Shown here piece after piece: positions 47,607 through 57,378 of a stretch of DNA of 64,000 nucleotides; position 1 is the first letter of the stretch; every line of letters starts with the position of its first letter. Position numbers and translations under genes: made by a program. The notes beneath the pieces are model-generated. The model was not told the DNA's origin and ran no database searches. It saw only the letters and a list, made by a program, of their open reading frames with translations. The DNA comes from Nocardioides marmoribigeumensis (GTDB lineage: Bacteria > Actinomycetota > Actinomycetes > Propionibacteriales > Nocardioidaceae), in contig NZ_JAVDYG010000001.1 in NCBI RefSeq assembly GCF_031458325.1, positions 1,240,001-1,304,000 of the forward strand. The letters are read 5' to 3'.

Positions 47607-50071
47607 CGGACTCCCTCCAGAGTGGCCTCGGCCAGGGAGAGCGTGACGCTCCCACCCGACGCGACGCCGAGGTCTCGGCGCAAGTGCACCCCGCCGGCGG
47701 CGGTGGGCGCCCACACCACGTGGTCGTCGAGGTCGGCGACCTCGGCGGGCAGGACGACCGACCCGCGCGGGCCGCCCAGCTCGACCGAACCGCCCTCGAC
47801 CAGGCCGAGACGGTCGGCCGTGGCGCGGCTGACCAGCACCACCGTCGGCGGTCCGCTGGCCTTGTAGAACTCGTCGCCGTCCTGCATCGGGCCGTCGCCG
47901 ATCATCGACTTCCAGGTGGCGAGGACCAGCGTGGTCTCGGCGGGCTCGGCCACCGGCTCCGGCGCCACGCTCGGGGCCTCCGCACGGCCGCCGTCCCACG
48001 CCCCCAGCTCGTCGAGCTCGGCCGCGGCACCCTCCGGGGTGCGGAAGCCGAGGTGCGCGCCGAGCTCATCGGCGATGCCGGCCAGGGCGCGGACGTCGGG
48101 GATGGCGTTGGAGGTGGTGAGGACCTTGCCGAACGGGCGGACCCGGCCCTCCCAGCTGGTGAAGCTGCCCGCCTTCTCGGCGGGCGGTGCGACCGGCAGG
48201 ACCACGTCGGCCAGGGCGGTCACCGCGCTCTCGCGCAGCTCGAGGCTGACCACGAAGCCGGCGGCCTCGACCGCGGCGCGCGCGGCGGCCGGGTCGGCCA
48301 GGTCGTCGAGCTCCACGCCGGCGACGACGAGGCCGGCGAGGTCGCCGCTCGCGGCGGCGGCCAGGATCGCGTCGGTGTCGCGGCCGGGGGCGGACGGGAC
48401 GGTCGTGCCCCAGACGGTGCCGACGTCGACCCGCGCCGAGGCGTCGCCGACCGGGCGGCCGCCCGGCAGCAGGGTCGGCAGGGCACCGGCGTCGAGGGCG
48501 CCGCGGTCGCCCGCGCGCCGCGGGACCCAGGCCAGCCGGGCCCCGGTCTGCGCCAGGAGCACGCTGACCGCGCTCAGAGCGCCCGGGACGCTCGCCAGGC
48601 GCTCGCCGACGAGGATCACTCCCCCGGCGTCGAGCGCGAGCTCACCGTCGTGGCCGAGCCGCTCGATCGCGGCCGGCTCCTCACCGGGCGCCGTGCGTAC
48701 GACGGTCGCGGACAGCTTGGCCAGGCCGCGCGAGGTGTGCGGGGCGACCGCGAAGACGCGCGGGCCACCGGCACGGACGGCCTTGCGGAGCCGCAGGAAC
48801 AGCGAGCCGGCCTCCTCCTCGGGCTCGAGGCCCAGCAGGAGCACCGCACCGGCCCGCTCGAGGTCGGCGTAGGTGACCCCGAGGCCGGTGCCGGCGACGT
48901 GGGCGCCGAGGAACTGCGTCTCCTCGGCCGACAGCGGACGGGACCGGAAGTCGACGTCGTTGGTCTCCAGCGCCACCCGGGCGAACTTGGCGTAGGCGTA
49001 GGCGTCCTCGCGGGTGAGCCGGCCGCCGGTCAGGACCCCGACGCCGCCGTTGCGGCGGGCGTGGGCGAGGCCACGGGCGGCCACGGCGAAGGCCTCGGGC
49101 CACGAGGCCGGGCGCAGCTCACCGGTCTCCTCGTCGCGCACCTGCGGGTGCGTGAGGCGGTCGGTGGCGGTGGCGTAGCCGAAGGCGAAGCGGTCCTTGT
49201 CGGAGATCCACTCCTCGTTGACCTCCGGGTCGTTGCCCGACAGCCGCCGGACGACCTTGCCGCGCCGGTGGTCCACCCGGATGGCCGACCCGCACGAGTC
49301 GTGCTCGGCGACCGACGGGGTCGAGACCAGGTCGAAGGGGCGGGCGCGGAAGCGGTACTGCGCCGAGGTGAGCGCGCCGACCGGGCAGATCTGGATCACG
49401 TTGCCCGAGAAGTTGGAGCGGTAGGGCTCCTGCTCGTAGATGCCGACCTGCTGGAGCGCGCCACGCTCGATCAGCGCGATGAACGGGTCGCCGGCGATCT
49501 GCTCGGAGAAGCGGGTGCAGCGGGCGCACAGCACGCAGCGCTCGCGGTCGAGCAGCACCTGGGCGCTGATGTTGATCGGCTTGGGGAAGGTGCGCTTGAC
49601 CTCGACGAAGCGCGTCTCGCCGCGTCCGTTGGTCATCGCCTGGTTCTGCAGGGGGCACTCGCCGCCCTTGTCGCACACCGGGCAGTCGAGCGGGTGGTTG
49701 ATCAGCAGCTGCTCCATGACCCCGTGCTGCGCCTTGTCGGCGATCGGGGAGCTGAGCTGGGTGTTGACGACCATCCCCTCGGAGACCGTCATCGTGCAGG
49801 AGGCCTGGGGCTTCACGCGACCGGGCGGGCCCATCATCGTGCGGGGCTCCCCGTCCGGACCGGGCAGGGCGACCTCGACGAGGCACTGGCGGCAGGCGCC
49901 GACCGGCGCGAGCAGCGGGTGGTCGCAGAAGCGCGGGATCTGGATGCCGACGGTCTCGGCCGCACGGATCACCAGGGTCCCCTTGGGGACGCTCACCTCG
50001 ATGCCGTCGATGGTGAGGGTGACCAGGTCGGTCTTGTCGACGTCGCTCTTCGAGCCAGCCGTCACGGTCAT
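47603..50071 (-). CDS. nuoG: NADH-quinone oxidoreductase subunit G, lacking N7 cluster ligands
   Basis: 822 residues. N-terminal ferredoxin domain: [20 protein letters not shown] (2Fe-2S), then [20 protein letters not shown] (His/Cys ligands), and [16 protein letters not shown] with [11 protein letters not shown]. Where many bacterial NuoG proteins have CxxCxxxC and a fourth Cys about 27 residues on (cluster N7), this one reads [20 protein letters not shown] and [12 protein letters not shown]. The ligand positions are Ala, Asp, Ser and Ser, so N7 is probably absent. The rest is a degenerate molybdopterin-oxidoreductase fold. ATG 50071 overlaps the nuoF stop (ATGA). Confidence 0.94.
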   Translation of the reverse strand: MTVTAGSKSDVDKTDLVTLTIDGIEVSVPKGTLVIRAAETVGIQIPRFCDHPLLAPVGACRQCLVEVALPGPDGEPRTMMGPPGRVKPQASCTMTVSEGMVVNTQLSSPIADKAQHGVMEQLLINHPLDCPVCDKGGECPLQNQAMTNGRGETRFVEVKRTFPKPINISAQVLLDRERCVLCARCTRFSEQIAGDPFIALIERGALQQVGIYEQEPYRSNFSGNVIQICPVGALTSAQYRFRARPFDLVSTPSVAEHDSCGSAIRVDHRRGKVVRRLSGNDPEVNEEWISDKDRFAFGYATATDRLTHPQVRDEETGELRPASWPEAFAVAARGLAHARRNGGVGVLTGGRLTREDAYAYAKFARVALETNDVDFRSRPLSAEETQFLGAHVAGTGLGVTYADLERAGAVLLLGLEPEEEAGSLFLRLRKAVRAGGPRVFAVAPHTSRGLAKLSATVVRTAPGEEPAAIERLGHDGELALDAGGVILVGERLASVPGALSAVSVLLAQTGARLAWVPRRAGDRGALDAGALPTLLPGGRPVGDASARVDVGTVWGTTVPSAPGRDTDAILAAAASGDLAGLVVAGVELDDLADPAAARAAVEAAGFVVSLELRESAVTALADVVLPVAPPAEKAGSFTSWEGRVRPFGKVLTTSNAIPDVRALAGIADELGAHLGFRTPEGAAAELDELGAWDGGRAEAPSVAPEPVAEPAETTLVLATWKSMIGDGPMQDGDEFYKASGPPTVVLVSRATADRLGLVEGGSVELGGPRGSVVLPAEVADLDDHVVWAPTAAGGVHLRRDLGVASGGSVTLSLAEATLEGVR

Positions 50072-51387
50072 GCGCGTGCTCCCGCGGTCGCGAACAGGGT
50101 GGAGGCCACCGGGTCGAAGGGGCAGCCGCCGCGCTCGAAGTGCGCGAGGTACTCCGCCCGGAAGAACTGGATCGACGAGGCGATCGGGCTGACCGCGCCG
50201 TCGGCCAGGGCGCAGAACGACCGGCCCAGGATGTTGTCGCACTGGTCGAGCAGCTGCTCGAGGTCGTCCTCGGTGCCGATGCCCTTCTCGAGCCGCGCGA
50301 GGACCTGGACCAGCCACCAGGTGCCCTCGCGGCACGGGGTGCACTTGCCGCAGGACTCGTGCTTGTAGAACTCGGTCCAGCGCAGCACCGCCCGGACGAC
50401 GCACACGGTCTCGTCGAAGATCTGCAGCGCCTTGGTGCCGAGCATCGAGCCCGCGGCGCCGACGCCCTCGTAGTCCAGCGGGACGTCGAGGTGCTCGGCG
50501 GTCAGCAGCGGCGTCGAGGACCCGCCGGGGGTCCAGAACTTCAGCTCGTGACCGGCACGCACACCGCCGGCCATCTCCAGCAGCTCGCGCAGGGTGATGC
50601 CGAGCGGCGCCTCGTACTGCCCGGGGCGCTCGACGTGGCCGGAGAGGGAGTAGAGCGTCATCCCCTTGGACTTCTCGGTGCCCATCGAGGAGAACCACGC
50701 GGCGCCGTTGCTCACGATGCAGGGCACCGAGGCGATCGACTCGACGTTGTTGATCACCGTCGGCGAGGCGTAGAGCCCGGCGACGGCGGGGAACGGCGGC
50801 CGCAGCCGGGGCTGGCCGCGCCGGCCCTCGAGGGAGTCCAGCAGCGCGGTCTCCTCGCCGCAGATGTAGGCGCCGGCACCGGCGTGCACCACGATGTCGA
50901 GGTCGTAGCCCGTCCCGTGGATGTCCTTGCCGAGGTGCCCGGCGGCGTACGCCTCCGCGATGGCCGCCTGGACGCGCCGGACCACGTGGAGGACCTCGCC
51001 GCGGATGTAGATGAAGGCGGTGTTGGCCCGGATCGCGTAGGAGCTGATGATCACGCCCTCGACCAGCGTGTGGGGGCTGGCCATCATCAGCGGGATGTCC
51101 TTGCACGTGCCCGGCTCGGACTCGTCGGCGTTGACCACGAGGTACTTCGGCTTGGGGTTGTCCTGCGGGATGAAGCCCCACTTCATGCCGGTCGGGAAGC
51201 CCGCGCCACCGCGACCGCGCAGGCCGGAGTCCTTGACCAGCTGGATGAGGTCGTCGGGCTGCATGCCGAGCGCCTTGTCGAGGGCCTCGTAGCCGCCCGC
51301 GCGGGTGTAGGAGTCCAGTCGCCACGGCGTGTCATCGCGCCAGGTGGCGGACAGGACCGGGGTGAGCTGCGTCGCCTGGGTGGTCAC
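50068..51387 (-). CDS. nuoF: NADH-quinone oxidoreductase subunit F
   Basis: 439 residues. [20 protein letters not shown] and [16 protein letters not shown] bind NADH and [21 protein letters not shown] is conserved, and the N3 cluster ligands are [15 protein letters not shown] and the later SFCALADGA. It accepts hydride from NADH. GTG 51387 overlaps the nuoE stop by 4 bases. Confidence 0.96.
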   Translation of the reverse strand: MTTQATQLTPVLSATWRDDTPWRLDSYTRAGGYEALDKALGMQPDDLIQLVKDSGLRGRGGAGFPTGMKWGFIPQDNPKPKYLVVNADESEPGTCKDIPLMMASPHTLVEGVIISSYAIRANTAFIYIRGEVLHVVRRVQAAIAEAYAAGHLGKDIHGTGYDLDIVVHAGAGAYICGEETALLDSLEGRRGQPRLRPPFPAVAGLYASPTVINNVESIASVPCIVSNGAAWFSSMGTEKSKGMTLYSLSGHVERPGQYEAPLGITLRELLEMAGGVRAGHELKFWTPGGSSTPLLTAEHLDVPLDYEGVGAAGSMLGTKALQIFDETVCVVRAVLRWTEFYKHESCGKCTPCREGTWWLVQVLARLEKGIGTEDDLEQLLDQCDNILGRSFCALADGAVSPIASSIQFFRAEYLAHFERGGCPFDPVASTLFATAGARA

Positions 51388-52109
51388 TTGTCCTTCTCCT
51401 CCCCGCTGGTCAGGGCCTTGTCGTCGGGCGAGGGCGCGGTCCAGCCCCGCTCCCGGGCCAGGTCGAGGCCGACCATGGAGGCAGGGCCGCCGGCCGGGCC
51501 CTCGTCGGCGAGCCCGTCGTTGTAGCCGGCGAGCACGCGCTCGGCCTCGCGCCAGGTGCAGATGCGGGGACCGCGGGTGGAGCGGACCTCCTTGCCGGCG
51601 CGCAGGTCGTCGACCAGCTGTGTCGCGGACGAGGGGTCCATGTTGTCCATGAACTCCCAGTTGACCATCATCACCGGGGCGTAGTCGCACGCGGCGTTGC
51701 ACTCGACGTGCTCGAGCGTGATCGCGCCGTCCTCGGTGGTCTCGTCGTTGCCGATCCCGAGGTGCTCCTGGAGCCGCTCGAAGATCGCGTCGCCGCCCAT
51801 GACCGCGCACAGCGTGTTGGTGCAGACGCCGACGTGGTAGTCGCCGACCGGCCGGCGCTTGTACATCGTGTAGAAGGTCGCGACGCCGGCGACCTCGGCG
51901 GCGCTGAGGCCGAGGATCTCGGCGCAGGCCTCGATGCCGGCCGAGGTGACCCTGCCCTCCGCGCTCTGGACCAGGTGGAGCATGGGCAGCAGCCCGGAGC
52001 GGGCCTGGGGGTAGCGGGCGGCGATGTCGCGCAGCTCGGCCATCGTCGTCTCGTCGAGCGGTCCGCTGCCGGGCGTGATCGCGTCGCTGTGCGTGGACAG
52101 ACCGCTCAT
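51384..52109 (-). CDS. nuoE: NADH-quinone oxidoreductase subunit E
   Basis: 241 residues. The thioredoxin-like 2Fe-2S domain has [15 protein letters not shown], the ligand pair in [12 protein letters not shown] and the pair in [17 protein letters not shown] (cluster N1a). A hydrophilic C-terminal extension of about 60 residues (rich in Gly, Asp, Glu, Lys) goes beyond the E. coli protein. ATG 52109 overlaps the nuoD stop. Confidence 0.95.
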   Translation of the reverse strand: MSGLSTHSDAITPGSGPLDETTMAELRDIAARYPQARSGLLPMLHLVQSAEGRVTSAGIEACAEILGLSAAEVAGVATFYTMYKRRPVGDYHVGVCTNTLCAVMGGDAIFERLQEHLGIGNDETTEDGAITLEHVECNAACDYAPVMMVNWEFMDNMDPSSATQLVDDLRAGKEVRSTRGPRICTWREAERVLAGYNDGLADEGPAGGPASMVGLDLARERGWTAPSPDDKALTSGEEKDK

Positions 52110-53473
52110 CGGTCGACTCCTCCCATCACCGGGTCGATCGAGGCGATGGCGACGATGACGTCGGCCACCTGCCCGCCCTCGCTCATCACCGACGTGGCCT
52201 GCAGGTTCGTGAACGACGGGTCGCGGAAGTGGACCCGGTAGGGGCGCGTGCCGCCGTCGGAGACGACGTGGGCCCCGAGCTCGCCGCGCGGCGACTCCAC
52301 CGGCACGTAGGCCTGGCCCGGCGGGACGCTGAAGCCCTCGGTGACCAGCTTGAAGTGGTGGATCAGCGCCTCCATCGACTCGCCCATGATGTGGCGGATG
52401 TGGTCGAGGGAGTTGCCCATGCCGTCGGTGCCGACCGCGAGCTGGGCGGGCCAGCCGATCTTCTTGTCCTCGATCATGACCGGCGCGCCCTGGAGCTTCT
52501 CCAGGCGGGCCGCGCACTGCTCGACGATGCGCAGCGACTGCCACATCTCCTCGAGGCGGATGCGGAAGCGGCCGTAGGAGTCGCTGGTGTCCCAGGTGAC
52601 CACGTCGAACTCGTAGTCCTCGTAGCCGGAGTAGGGCTGGGTGCGGCGCAGGTCCCAGGCGTAGCCCGTCGAGCGGAGCACCGGCCCGGTGATGCCGAGC
52701 GCGAGGCAGCCGGCGAGGTCGAGGTGCCCGACGTCCTCGAGGCGGCCCTTGAAGATCGGGTTGGCGTTGCACAGCGCGGCGTACTCCGGGAGCCGCTTCT
52801 TCATCAGCTTGACGAAGTCCTTGATCTGGCCGAGCGCACCCGGTGGGAGCCGCTGCGCGACGCCGCCGGGACGGATGAACGCGTGGTTCATGCGCAGTCC
52901 GGTGATCAGCTCGAACAGGTCGAGGACCAGCTCGCGCTCGCGGAAGCCGATCGTCATCACGGTCAGCGCGCCGATCTCCATGCCGCCGGTGGCGATGCAG
53001 ACCAGGTGGGAGGAGATGCGGTTGAGCTCGGAGAGCAGCACCCGCAGGACCTGGGCCTTCTCGGGGATCTCGTCCTCGATGCCGAGGAGGCGCTCGACGC
53101 CGAGGCAGTAGGTGAGCTCGTTGTGGAACGGCGCGAGGTAGTCCATCCGGGTGCAGAACGTCACGCCCTGCGTCCAGGTGCGGAACTCCATGTTCTTCTC
53201 GATGCCGGTGTGGAGGTAGCCGATGCCGCACCGGGCCTCGGTCACCGTCTCGCCCTCGAGCTCGAGGATCAGGCGCAGCACGCCGTGGGTGGAGGGGTGC
53301 TGCGGGCCCATGTTGACGACGACGCGGTCCTCGCCCTCGTCGGCGACGCCGCTGACGACGGAGTCCCAGTCCTGGCCCGTGACGGTGAAGACCCGGCCCT
53401 CGGTGGTCGCGGACTCGGCGGCGGCGTAGGGGTCGGCGCCCTGGGTGCCCTGGGTGCCCTGGGTGGTGGTCAT
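52106..53473 (-). CDS. nuoD: NADH-quinone oxidoreductase subunit D
   Basis: 455 residues. [20 protein letters not shown] carries the histidines of the quinone site, followed by [15 protein letters not shown], the 49-kDa signature LNRISSHL and [17 protein letters not shown]. The C-terminal DPVMGGVDR is typical. The first 20 residues hold GTQGTQGTQ-like repeats from three 9-bp direct repeats. ATG 53473 overlaps the nuoC stop. Confidence 0.96.
   Translation of the reverse strand: MTTTQGTQGTQGADPYAAAESATTEGRVFTVTGQDWDSVVSGVADEGEDRVVVNMGPQHPSTHGVLRLILELEGETVTEARCGIGYLHTGIEKNMEFRTWTQGVTFCTRMDYLAPFHNELTYCLGVERLLGIEDEIPEKAQVLRVLLSELNRISSHLVCIATGGMEIGALTVMTIGFRERELVLDLFELITGLRMNHAFIRPGGVAQRLPPGALGQIKDFVKLMKKRLPEYAALCNANPIFKGRLEDVGHLDLAGCLALGITGPVLRSTGYAWDLRRTQPYSGYEDYEFDVVTWDTSDSYGRFRIRLEEMWQSLRIVEQCAARLEKLQGAPVMIEDKKIGWPAQLAVGTDGMGNSLDHIRHIMGESMEALIHHFKLVTEGFSVPPGQAYVPVESPRGELGAHVVSDGGTRPYRVHFRDPSFTNLQATSVMSEGGQVADVIVAIASIDPVMGGVDR
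53438..53464 (-). repeat. Three exact 9-bp repeats in the nuoD 5' end
   Basis: GCCCTGGGT occurs three times head to tail on the plus strand, encoding repeated Gly-Thr-Gln at the NuoD N-terminus, outside the folded core. Confidence 0.7.
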
Positions 53474-54213
53474 GAGTAGGACCTCCGTGTGTCCGGCGGC
53501 GGGATCGTCGCGCCCTTGTACTCGACGGGGATGCCGCCGAGGGGGTAGTCCTTGCGCTGCGGGTGGCCCGGCCAGTCGTCGGGCATCTCGATGCGCGTCA
53601 GTGCCGGGTGGCCGTCGAAGACCAGCCCGAAGAAGTCGTAGGTCTCGCGCTCGTGCCAGTCGTTGGTCGGGTAGACCGAGACGACCGAGGGGACGTGCGG
53701 GTCGGCGTCGGGTGCGGTCACCTCGAGCCGGATGCGCCGGTTGTGGGTCATCGAGAGCAGGTGGTAGACCGCGTGCAGCTCGCGGCCCTCCTCCCCGGGG
53801 TAGTGCACGCCGCTGACGCCCAGGCACACCTCGAAGCGCAGCTCGGGGTCGTCGCGCAGCAGCTGCGCGGTCTCGAGCAGCCGGGCGCGGCGGACGAAGA
53901 AGGTGACCTCGCCCCGGTCCACCACGACCTTCTCGATCGCGTCGTCGAGGCCGATCCCGGCCAGCGCGCCGCGGAGCGCGCCGTCGACCTCGTCGAACCA
54001 CCCGCCGTACGGCGCCTGGCTGGCGCCCGGCATCGCGACCGTGCGGCGCAGGCCGCCGTAGCCCGAGGTGTCGCCGGACCCGTGGACGTTGAACGAGCCC
54101 TGGCGGGTGCCGATCACGTTGACGCCGTGGTCGGCGGGGTCGACCGGCAGGCCCGAGGTCGAGCCCGCGGCGATGGTGTCGTCGTTGCGGTCCTGGTCGT
54201 CGGGAGGGGTCAT
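53470..54213 (-). CDS. nuoC: NADH-quinone oxidoreductase subunit C
   Basis: 247 residues. The 30-kDa signature is [20 protein letters not shown] followed by [15 protein letters not shown]. An N-terminal extension of about 70 residues (charged, then Gly-rich) precedes the core, as in other actinobacteria. It is separate from NuoD rather than fused as in E. coli. ATG 54213 overlaps the nuoB stop by 4 bases. Confidence 0.94.
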   Translation of the reverse strand: MTPPDDQDRNDDTIAAGSTSGLPVDPADHGVNVIGTRQGSFNVHGSGDTSGYGGLRRTVAMPGASQAPYGGWFDEVDGALRGALAGIGLDDAIEKVVVDRGEVTFFVRRARLLETAQLLRDDPELRFEVCLGVSGVHYPGEEGRELHAVYHLLSMTHNRRIRLEVTAPDADPHVPSVVSVYPTNDWHERETYDFFGLVFDGHPALTRIEMPDDWPGHPQRKDYPLGGIPVEYKGATIPPPDTRRSYS

Positions 54214-54764
54214 CGCAGCAGGCCTCGCTGGTCGGCGGTGGGCAGCGCGTTGAGCGCAGCGGTCTCCAGCTCGAGCTTCTCGGTCGCGCGGTGGGCGCCG
54301 AGCTTGGTGTGCTGGACCTGGTCGTGCAGCTTGAGGATGGCGTCGATCAGCATCTCCGGGCGCGGGGGGCAGCCGGGGAGGTACATGTCGACGGGGACGA
54401 CGTGGTCCACGCCCTGCACGATGGCGTAGTTGTTGAACATGCCGCCGGACGACGCACAGACGCCCATCGCGAGCACCCACTTGGGCTCGGCCATCTGGTC
54501 GTAGATCTGACGCAGCACGGGAGCCATCTTCTGGCTCACCCGGCCCGCGACGATCATCAGGTCGGCCTGGCGCGGCGAGGCCCGGAAGACCTCCATGCCG
54601 TAGCGGGCGAGGTCGTAGCGCGGACCGCCGGTGGTCATCATCTCGATCGCGCAGCAGGCCAGGCCGAACGTGGCCGGCCAGAACGACGCCTTGCGGAAGT
54701 AGCCGGCGACGCCCTCGACGGTCGTCAGCAGGACCCCGCTGGGGAGCTTCTCCTCGATACCCAT
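54210..54764 (-). CDS. nuoB: NADH-quinone oxidoreductase subunit B
   Basis: 184 residues. The N2 cluster ligands are the tandem cysteines in [11 protein letters not shown], one in [14 protein letters not shown] and one in [11 protein letters not shown]2 is the last cluster before the quinone. ATG 54764 lies 18 bases after the nuoA stop. Confidence 0.96.
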   Translation of the reverse strand: MGIEEKLPSGVLLTTVEGVAGYFRKASFWPATFGLACCAIEMMTTGGPRYDLARYGMEVFRASPRQADLMIVAGRVSQKMAPVLRQIYDQMAEPKWVLAMGVCASSGGMFNNYAIVQGVDHVVPVDMYLPGCPPRPEMLIDAILKLHDQVQHTKLGAHRATEKLELETAALNALPTADQRGLLR

Positions 54765-54782
54765 GTCAGTTCCTGTCTTCCG

Positions 54783-55142
54783 TCAGTCCCACTCGAGCCC
54801 GCCGCGTCGCCAGACGTAGGCATAGGCGACGAACACCGTGGCGATGAACACGACCATCTCGACGAGGCCGAACAGCTTCATCTCGTCGAAGTAGACCGCC
54901 CAGGGGTAGAGGAAGACGATCTCGATGTCGAAGACGATGAACAGCATCGCGGTGATGTAGTACTTCACCGGGAAGCGACCGCCGCCCATCGGCTGGGGGG
55001 TCGGCTCGATGCCGCACTCGTAGGAGTCGGACTTGGCGCGGTTGTAGCGCTTGGGCCCGGTCAGCCCGCTGACCACGACCGAGAAGATCGCGAATCCGGC
55101 GGCCAGCGCCATCAGGGCGATGACCGGGGTGTAGAGCTCCAA
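54783..55142 (-). CDS. nuoA: NADH-quinone oxidoreductase subunit A, TTG start
   Basis: 119 residues with three helices. The loop SYECGIEPTPQPMGGGRF carries the family's mobile cysteine, and FIVFDIEIVFLYPWAV is the conserved second helix. The start is TTG at 55142, with GAAGGGA about 10 bases upstream. A weak initiation codon on the first nuo gene may set the level of translation of the whole coupled chain. It begins 39 bases after the menJ stop. Confidence 0.94.
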   Translation of the reverse strand: MELYTPVIALMALAAGFAIFSVVVSGLTGPKRYNRAKSDSYECGIEPTPQPMGGGRFPVKYYITAMLFIVFDIEIVFLYPWAVYFDEMKLFGLVEMVVFIATVFVAYAYVWRRGGLEWD

Positions 55143-55181
55143 CGCTTCAGTCCCTTCTCTTGCTGCCGTCGGCCGAGTCGG

Positions 55182-56486
55182 TCACGCGTCGGGAGCCATC
55201 TTGCTCAACGCGTTGATGATGCGGTCGGAGGCGTCGCCGCCCCGCGGGTCGGTCAGGTTGGCCATGAGCTTCAGCAGGAAGCGCATGAGGGCCGTCCGTG
55301 GGAGACCGTACTTGGTCGCCTGCTTCATGAACGTCGGGTTGCCGATCATCTTGGCGAACACGCGACCGAGCGTGAAGTAGCCGCCGTACGCCGCGTCGAG
55401 GGCCTCGGGGTAGGCGTGGAGCACCCGCTCGCGCTGCGGGCCCTCGGGCAGGGCGAGCGCCTGGAGGATCAGGTCGGCCGCCATGTGGCCGGACTCGAGG
55501 GCGTAGTCGATGCCCTCGCCGTTGAACGGGTTGACCATGCCGCCGGAGTCGCCGACCAGGAGCATGCCGCGGGTGTAGTGCGGCTTGCGGTTGAAGCCCA
55601 TCGGCAGCGCGGCCGAGGCGATGCGGCCCTCCTGGTTGGCCTCGTCGCGGAAGCCCCACTCCTCGGGGGTGTGGGAGAGCCAGGTCGCCAGGACCGCCTT
55701 GAGGTCGACGTTCTGGAAGGCCGCGGAGGTGTTGAGCAGGCCGAGGCCGACGTTGGCGGTGCCGTCGCCGACACCGAAGATCCAGCCGTAGCCGGGGAGG
55801 AGGTTGGACTCCTGCGGCTTGCCGTCCCACAGCTCCAGCCACGACTCCATCCACGGGTCGTCGTGGCGCGGGGTGCGGTAGTAGGTGCGCGCGGCGACCG
55901 CCATCGGGCGGTTCTCGCGGCGGGTGATGCCCATCGAGGTGGCGAGCCGGCTCGAGACGCCGTCGCAGGCGACCACGAGCGGCGCGCGGTAGGTCAGCTC
56001 GTCGCCGGTCTTGCGGCCGCGCTCGTCGACCGCGCGGGCGGTGACGCCGACGACCCGGCCGGTGCGCTCGTCGAGCAGCGGCCCGGTGACGGCGGTGCGC
56101 TCGAGCAGCCGGGCACCGGCCTTCTGGGCGTGGCGCGCCAGGGTCTCGTCGAGGTCGGTGCGGGTGCGGACGGCGCCGAACGGCGGGAAGGTGGTGAGCT
56201 CGGGCCAGGGCAGCTCGAGGCGGTGACCGGCGCCGACGATGCGCAGGCCCTTGTTCTTCTGCCAGCCCGGGGCGTCGAGGTCGAAGCCCATGCCGATGAG
56301 CTGCTTGACCGCGCGGGGCGTGAGGCCGTCGCCGCAGATCTTGTCGCGCGGGAACGAGGACTTCTCGAGCAGGAGCACGTCGGCGCCTGCCTGGGCCAGG
56401 TGGAAGGCGGTGGCCGCTCCGGCGGGACCGGCGCCGACGACGACGACGTCGGCCTGGCGCTCGTCGAGGGGGGTGCTCGTCACCAC
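55182..56486 (-). CDS. menJ: Menaquinone reductase, MenJ-type geranylgeranyl reductase
   Basis: 434 residues. The FAD site is VVVVGAGPAGAATAFHLA. The family signature is SSFPRDKICGDGLTPRAVKQ, followed by VVACDGVSSRLATSMG and LLVGDSGGMVNPFNGEGIDY. MenJ saturates one double bond of the menaquinone side chain (mycobacterial MK-9(II-H2)). It is the first gene of the menJ-nuo transcript. GTG 56486 has AGGAGG 5 bases upstream; the next codon is also GTG (56483), which is equally possible. A CRP-like palindrome lies about 50 bases upstream. Confidence 0.9.
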   Translation of the reverse strand: MVTSTPLDERQADVVVVGAGPAGAATAFHLAQAGADVLLLEKSSFPRDKICGDGLTPRAVKQLIGMGFDLDAPGWQKNKGLRIVGAGHRLELPWPELTTFPPFGAVRTRTDLDETLARHAQKAGARLLERTAVTGPLLDERTGRVVGVTARAVDERGRKTGDELTYRAPLVVACDGVSSRLATSMGITRRENRPMAVAARTYYRTPRHDDPWMESWLELWDGKPQESNLLPGYGWIFGVGDGTANVGLGLLNTSAAFQNVDLKAVLATWLSHTPEEWGFRDEANQEGRIASAALPMGFNRKPHYTRGMLLVGDSGGMVNPFNGEGIDYALESGHMAADLILQALALPEGPQRERVLHAYPEALDAAYGGYFTLGRVFAKMIGNPTFMKQATKYGLPRTALMRFLLKLMANLTDPRGGDASDRIINALSKMAPDA

Positions 56487-56536
56487 GCAAGCCTCCTTGT
56501 CCGCCCGACGTGAGATGGAACCAGCGGTCGTGAGTT

Positions 56537-56552
56537 TGTGAACGGATTCACG
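56537..56552. promoter_or_regulatory. CRP/GlxR-type palindrome TGTGA-N6-TCACG upstream of menJ-nuo
   Basis: TGTGAACGGATTCACG matches the CRP/GlxR consensus TGTGA-N6-TCACA in 9 of 10 positions. It lies inside a longer imperfect inverted repeat (56535-56554). Seen from menJ it lies about 50-65 bases before the start codon, near where a -35 region would be. Confidence 0.55.
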
Positions 56553-56603
56553 AACTCTCCGCCGGACAGTCTAGGAGTCCCCGGTCACATCGGGAAACCG
56601 GGC

Positions 56604-56621
56604 CCGCCGCCTCCGCGGCGG
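56604..56621 (-). terminator. Hairpin terminator after menG
   Basis: CCGCCGC-CTCC-GCGGCGG is a perfect 7-bp stem starting 3 bases after the menG stop codon. There is no U tract. A second weaker stem (CCCGGT ... ACCGGG) follows. Confidence 0.55.
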
Positions 56622-56623
56622 TC

Positions 56624-57319
56624 TCAGGAGGGCTTGGTCGCCCGGTGCAGCGCCACGATGCCGCCGGAGAGGTTGCGCCACTCGCACTCCCCCCAGCCGG
56701 CCCGCTGCAGGCGCGCGGCGAGGCCGGCCTGGTCGGGCCAGGCGCGGATCGACTCGGCGAGGTAGACGTAGGCGTCGGGGTTGGTGGCGACCGCCCGCGC
56801 GATCGCCGGCAGCGCCTTCATCAGGTACTCGAGGTAGACGGTCCGGAACGGCGCCCAGGTCGGGGAGCTGAACTCGCACACGACCACGCGGCCACCCGGC
56901 CGCGTGACGCGCAGCAGCTCGCGCAGGCCGGCGTCGGGGTCGACGATGTTGCGCAGGCCGAAGGAGATCGTGACCGCGTCGAAGGAGTCGTCGGCGAACG
57001 GCAGCCGGGTGCCGTCCCCCGCGACGAACGGCAGGGCCGGGCGGGCCCGCTTGCCGACCTGGAGCATGCCGAGGCTGAAGTCGCACGGGACGACGTAGGC
57101 CCCCGCGTCGCGGAACGGCTGGCTCGAGGTGCCGGTGCCGGCGGCGAGGTCCAGCACCCGCTCGTCCGGCCGCGGGTCCACCGCGTCCAGGACGGCGGTC
57201 CGCCAGCGGCGGTCCTGCCCCATCGACAGCACGTCGTTGGTCAGGTCGTAGCGCTCGGCCACGCCGTCGAACATCGCCTGCACCTCGGCGGGCTTCTTCT
57301 CCAGGTCTGCGCGGCTCAC
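56624..57319 (-). CDS. menG: Demethylmenaquinone methyltransferase
   Basis: 231 residues. The UbiE/MenG signature is [20 protein letters not shown], with the SAM loop [29 protein letters not shown] and the end motif [15 protein letters not shown]. It performs the last step of menaquinone synthesis, methylating the naphthoquinone ring. GTG 57319 follows TAGAGT by 6 bases (leaderless). It is divergent from menF and ends in a hairpin before menJ, so menG and menJ-nuo are separate transcripts. Confidence 0.93.
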   Translation of the reverse strand: MSRADLEKKPAEVQAMFDGVAERYDLTNDVLSMGQDRRWRTAVLDAVDPRPDERVLDLAAGTGTSSQPFRDAGAYVVPCDFSLGMLQVGKRARPALPFVAGDGTRLPFADDSFDAVTISFGLRNIVDPDAGLRELLRVTRPGGRVVVCEFSSPTWAPFRTVYLEYLMKALPAIARAVATNPDAYVYLAESIRAWPDQAGLAARLQRAGWGECEWRNLSGGIVALHRATKPS

Positions 57320-57325
57320 GCCGTC

Positions 57326-57331
57326 ACTCTA
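57326..57331 (-). promoter_or_regulatory. -10 box TAGAGT of menG (leaderless type)
   Basis: TAGAGT-GACGGC-GTG on the minus strand. It is back to back with the menF promoter 34 bases away. Confidence 0.5.
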
Positions 57332-57364
57332 GGAGGCTCGGGAAGGCGCCCTTCGGTGTGGTCG

Positions 57365-57370
57365 TAGGCT
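57365..57370 (+). promoter_or_regulatory. -10 box TAGGCT of menF
   Basis: TAGGCT lies 8 bases before GTG 57379, so the message should be leaderless or nearly so. Confidence 0.45.
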
Positions 57371-57378
57371 GACGGATC

